Below are positions 12,297 through 13,656 of a stretch of DNA of 13,656 nucleotides, one piece after another. This DNA comes from an uncultured Mycoplasmatota bacterium. Lineage in GTDB: Bacteria > Bacillota_I > Bacilli_A > RF39 > UBA660. The stretch spans positions 1 through 13,656 of the forward strand of contig CAOKUH010000032.1 of the NCBI GenBank assembly GCA_948472605.1, given 5' to 3'. A model generated the notes under the pieces. The model did no database searches. It was given only the letters and a program-made list of their open reading frames with translations, and was not told where the DNA came from. Position 1 is the stretch's first letter, and the number at the start of each line of letters is the position of its first letter. The position numbers were made by a program, and so were the translations under genes.

Positions 12297-13481
12297 TTGA
12301 AAAAATTAATGGAAAATAAAAGCATATGCTTACTAATATTTCTAGGCTTATTTGGATTTTCAATCGGCTTATTTGATAACTATCGTGAGCTTTGGATGAG
12401 TAGCAATAATTTATCTGCTAAAACTATAAGCCATATAATAAGTATTTCATACATTGTTACAGTCTTAGTATTATGCTATTTTACAATAAAAATATCTAAT
12501 AATAAATTAAAATGGGGTATATGTATTGCATTGGCTTTAAATATGATAACGGAAGCAATATTAATATGTTTAAATCAAACTAACTATTATTTTCTAATCA
12601 AATTTTTAATGTTTTTTAATATAGCATTTAGTCAGTTAATATTAGCAAGTATATATCCTTTACTAATGAATATAGCTAAAGATGACATAATATATACAAA
12701 AAAAAGTTTTGTTGAGTCATTATCTAGTAAATTAGGGTTCTTATTAGTAGCAACTATTTTAGGAAAAACTATATTTAATACTACAATCGATTATAACTTT
12801 TGTTTATTATTATCAGTTATATTTAATTTTTTAGCATTTTTAGTTTTAATAAATGTTCAAATCGAAAGTAAAAATGATAATAAATTTGATTTAAAAAATA
12901 CAATTAACTATTTTAATAGCAATAAAGTTTTATATTTATTTTTGTTTGTTAATTTTTTAGGAGACGTTATTTGGGGGTCTATTTTAGGAATGCCTCTGTT
13001 ATTATTAACTGGAAGATTAAGTTTATCTTCACCTGTTTCTAGCTTCCTTATTTTAAGTCTAGGAATATGTTCTAATATTTTATCAATGATAATTGTAAAA
13101 TATTTACGATTTAAAAACGATAATTATAATCTTATATTTAAATTTGGTATTAGAATTATTTTATATCTTTTAGTTTTTATAACCAACAATAATATTGTAT
13201 TATTAATTACTTTAATATACTTATTTCTACTTGATTGTCCATATTCTTTTATTTTTGGGAGTTACTTTATAAATAACATTAAAGAAGAGCATACTTTCTT
13301 TTTAACGACTTTAAAATATTGTTTTTCGTTACTTGGTAAATCATTAGGAACTTTAATGTGTGGTTTTGTATTTAATTTAGAATTAAGATATTTTATTATC
13401 CCAGCTTTACTAACAAGTATTATACATTATATTTTAGCAACAATTCTTATAGAAAAAAGAAAAAAATTAATTAAAGTTTAA
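12297..13481 (+). CDS. MFS-like 12-helix membrane transporter
   Basis: 394 residues, very hydrophobic. About 12 membrane segments can be placed, near 9-27, 42-62, 72-91, 98-125, 145-160, 168-188, 212-235, 245-265, 281-297, 301-325, 332-355 and 365-385. A central polar loop (about 188-206, ESKNDNKFDLKN) separates two six-helix halves. Length and layout are those of the major facilitator superfamily. The start GLFGFSIGLFDNYRELWM is distinctive, but I do not recognise a substrate class. The start is TTG at 12297, 5 nt after AAGGTGG; the next ATG (12309) is too far from it. Base composition is like its neighbours. Export or uptake cannot be decided. Confidence 0.75.
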   Translation: MKKLMENKSICLLIFLGLFGFSIGLFDNYRELWMSSNNLSAKTISHIISISYIVTVLVLCYFTIKISNNKLKWGICIALALNMITEAILICLNQTNYYFLIKFLMFFNIAFSQLILASIYPLLMNIAKDDIIYTKKSFVESLSSKLGFLLVATILGKTIFNTTIDYNFCLLLSVIFNFLAFLVLINVQIESKNDNKFDLKNTINYFNSNKVLYLFLFVNFLGDVIWGSILGMPLLLLTGRLSLSSPVSSFLILSLGICSNILSMIIVKYLRFKNDNYNLIFKFGIRIILYLLVFITNNNIVLLITLIYLFLLDCPYSFIFGSYFINNIKEEHTFFLTTLKYCFSLLGKSLGTLMCGFVFNLELRYFIIPALLTSIIHYILATILIEKRKKLIKV

Positions 13482-13539
13482 TTATAATGAGATTATTTTT
13501 TTCATCATTTTTTTTAATTAATATGTCGAAATATGATAC

Positions 13540-13569
13540 TTGCATTACCCATACTTATTAGGATATAAT
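13540..13569 (+). promoter_or_regulatory. Promoter of the gene at the window end
   Basis: TTGCAT (13540-13545), an 18-nt spacer and TATAAT (13564-13569), followed 12 nt later by GAGGAG. A weak AATGA/TCATT pairing with a T run (13486-13517) after the permease gene could be a terminator, but I do not rely on it. Confidence 0.6.
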
Positions 13570-13595
13570 TAAGTACAATAGAGGAGTAATAAAAT

Positions 13596-13656
13596 ATGAA
13601 CAATGAAAAAAAGATATATTTAGGAATAAGTATAATAACGATAACAGCTTTCTTAA
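13596..13656 (+). CDS. Start of a membrane or secreted protein (cut by window end)
   Basis: Twenty codons are visible: MNNEKKIYLG then ISIITITAFL. Two lysines followed by a hydrophobic run indicate a signal peptide or N-terminal membrane anchor. GAGGAG lies 9 nt before the ATG and a good promoter precedes it, so it is a real gene. The function cannot be seen from this fragment. Confidence 0.7.
   Translation, partial: MNNEKKIYLGISIITITAFL

Noticed and set aside
1..13656. CRISPR array, tRNA, rRNA, insertion sequence or phage integrase
   Set aside because: No regularly spaced repeats, tRNA-like cloverleaf, rRNA segments, transposase or integrase motifs were seen on either strand.

Overview
The window comes from an AT-rich, low-GC Gram-positive bacterium. 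The gene repertoire, strong AGGAGG-type ribosome binding sites and promoter style fit an uncultured gut Bacilli or Mollicutes-related lineage (RF39-like). That placement is inference, since no rRNA is present. Tryptophan is written TGG in the conserved genes and TGA appears to act as a stop, so the standard bacterial code applies rather than the Mycoplasma code.

Layout. (1) 33-881, minus strand: a J-domain protein with a long coiled-coil region. (2) 1136-3693: an isolated ribosomal-protein block, rplK-rplA and rplJ-rplL. It has two promoters, a candidate L1-type leader ahead of rplK, a recognisable L10 leader with an attenuator ahead of rplJ, and a terminator after rplL. The usual neighbours nusG/secE upstream and rpoB downstream are absent. 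L11 carries an unusual acidic C-terminal tail of about 57 residues. (3) 3680-6372: an accessory cell-surface locus. A divergent XRE-family regulator faces a membrane-anchored surface protein that is split by a frameshift near 4485. Three small single-pass membrane proteins follow; the last two are paralogues with a pseudopilin-like plan and a conserved cysteine pair, and their genes overlap in TAATG. (4) 6674-8830: a ClpC-type double AAA+ unfoldase with an intact VGF ClpP-docking motif but a short C-terminal domain. It is followed by an 83-nt decayed copy of its own 3' end, a strong terminator and about 230 nt of probably decayed DNA. (5) 9324-13481: cysS, a YugP-type zinc membrane peptidase, a short-chain dehydrogenase and a 12-helix MFS-like permease starting with TTG. 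Each seems to have its own promoter. (6) 13596 to the end: the start of another secreted or membrane protein.

How the parts fit. The ribosomal block shows two-level feedback control by its own products. The accessory locus looks like a small surface or pseudopilin-like module with a local regulator, and it is the best candidate here for something poorly described. Several genes share a compact promoter design in which the -10 box lies only about 6-13 nt before the Shine-Dalgarno sequence, giving very short leaders.
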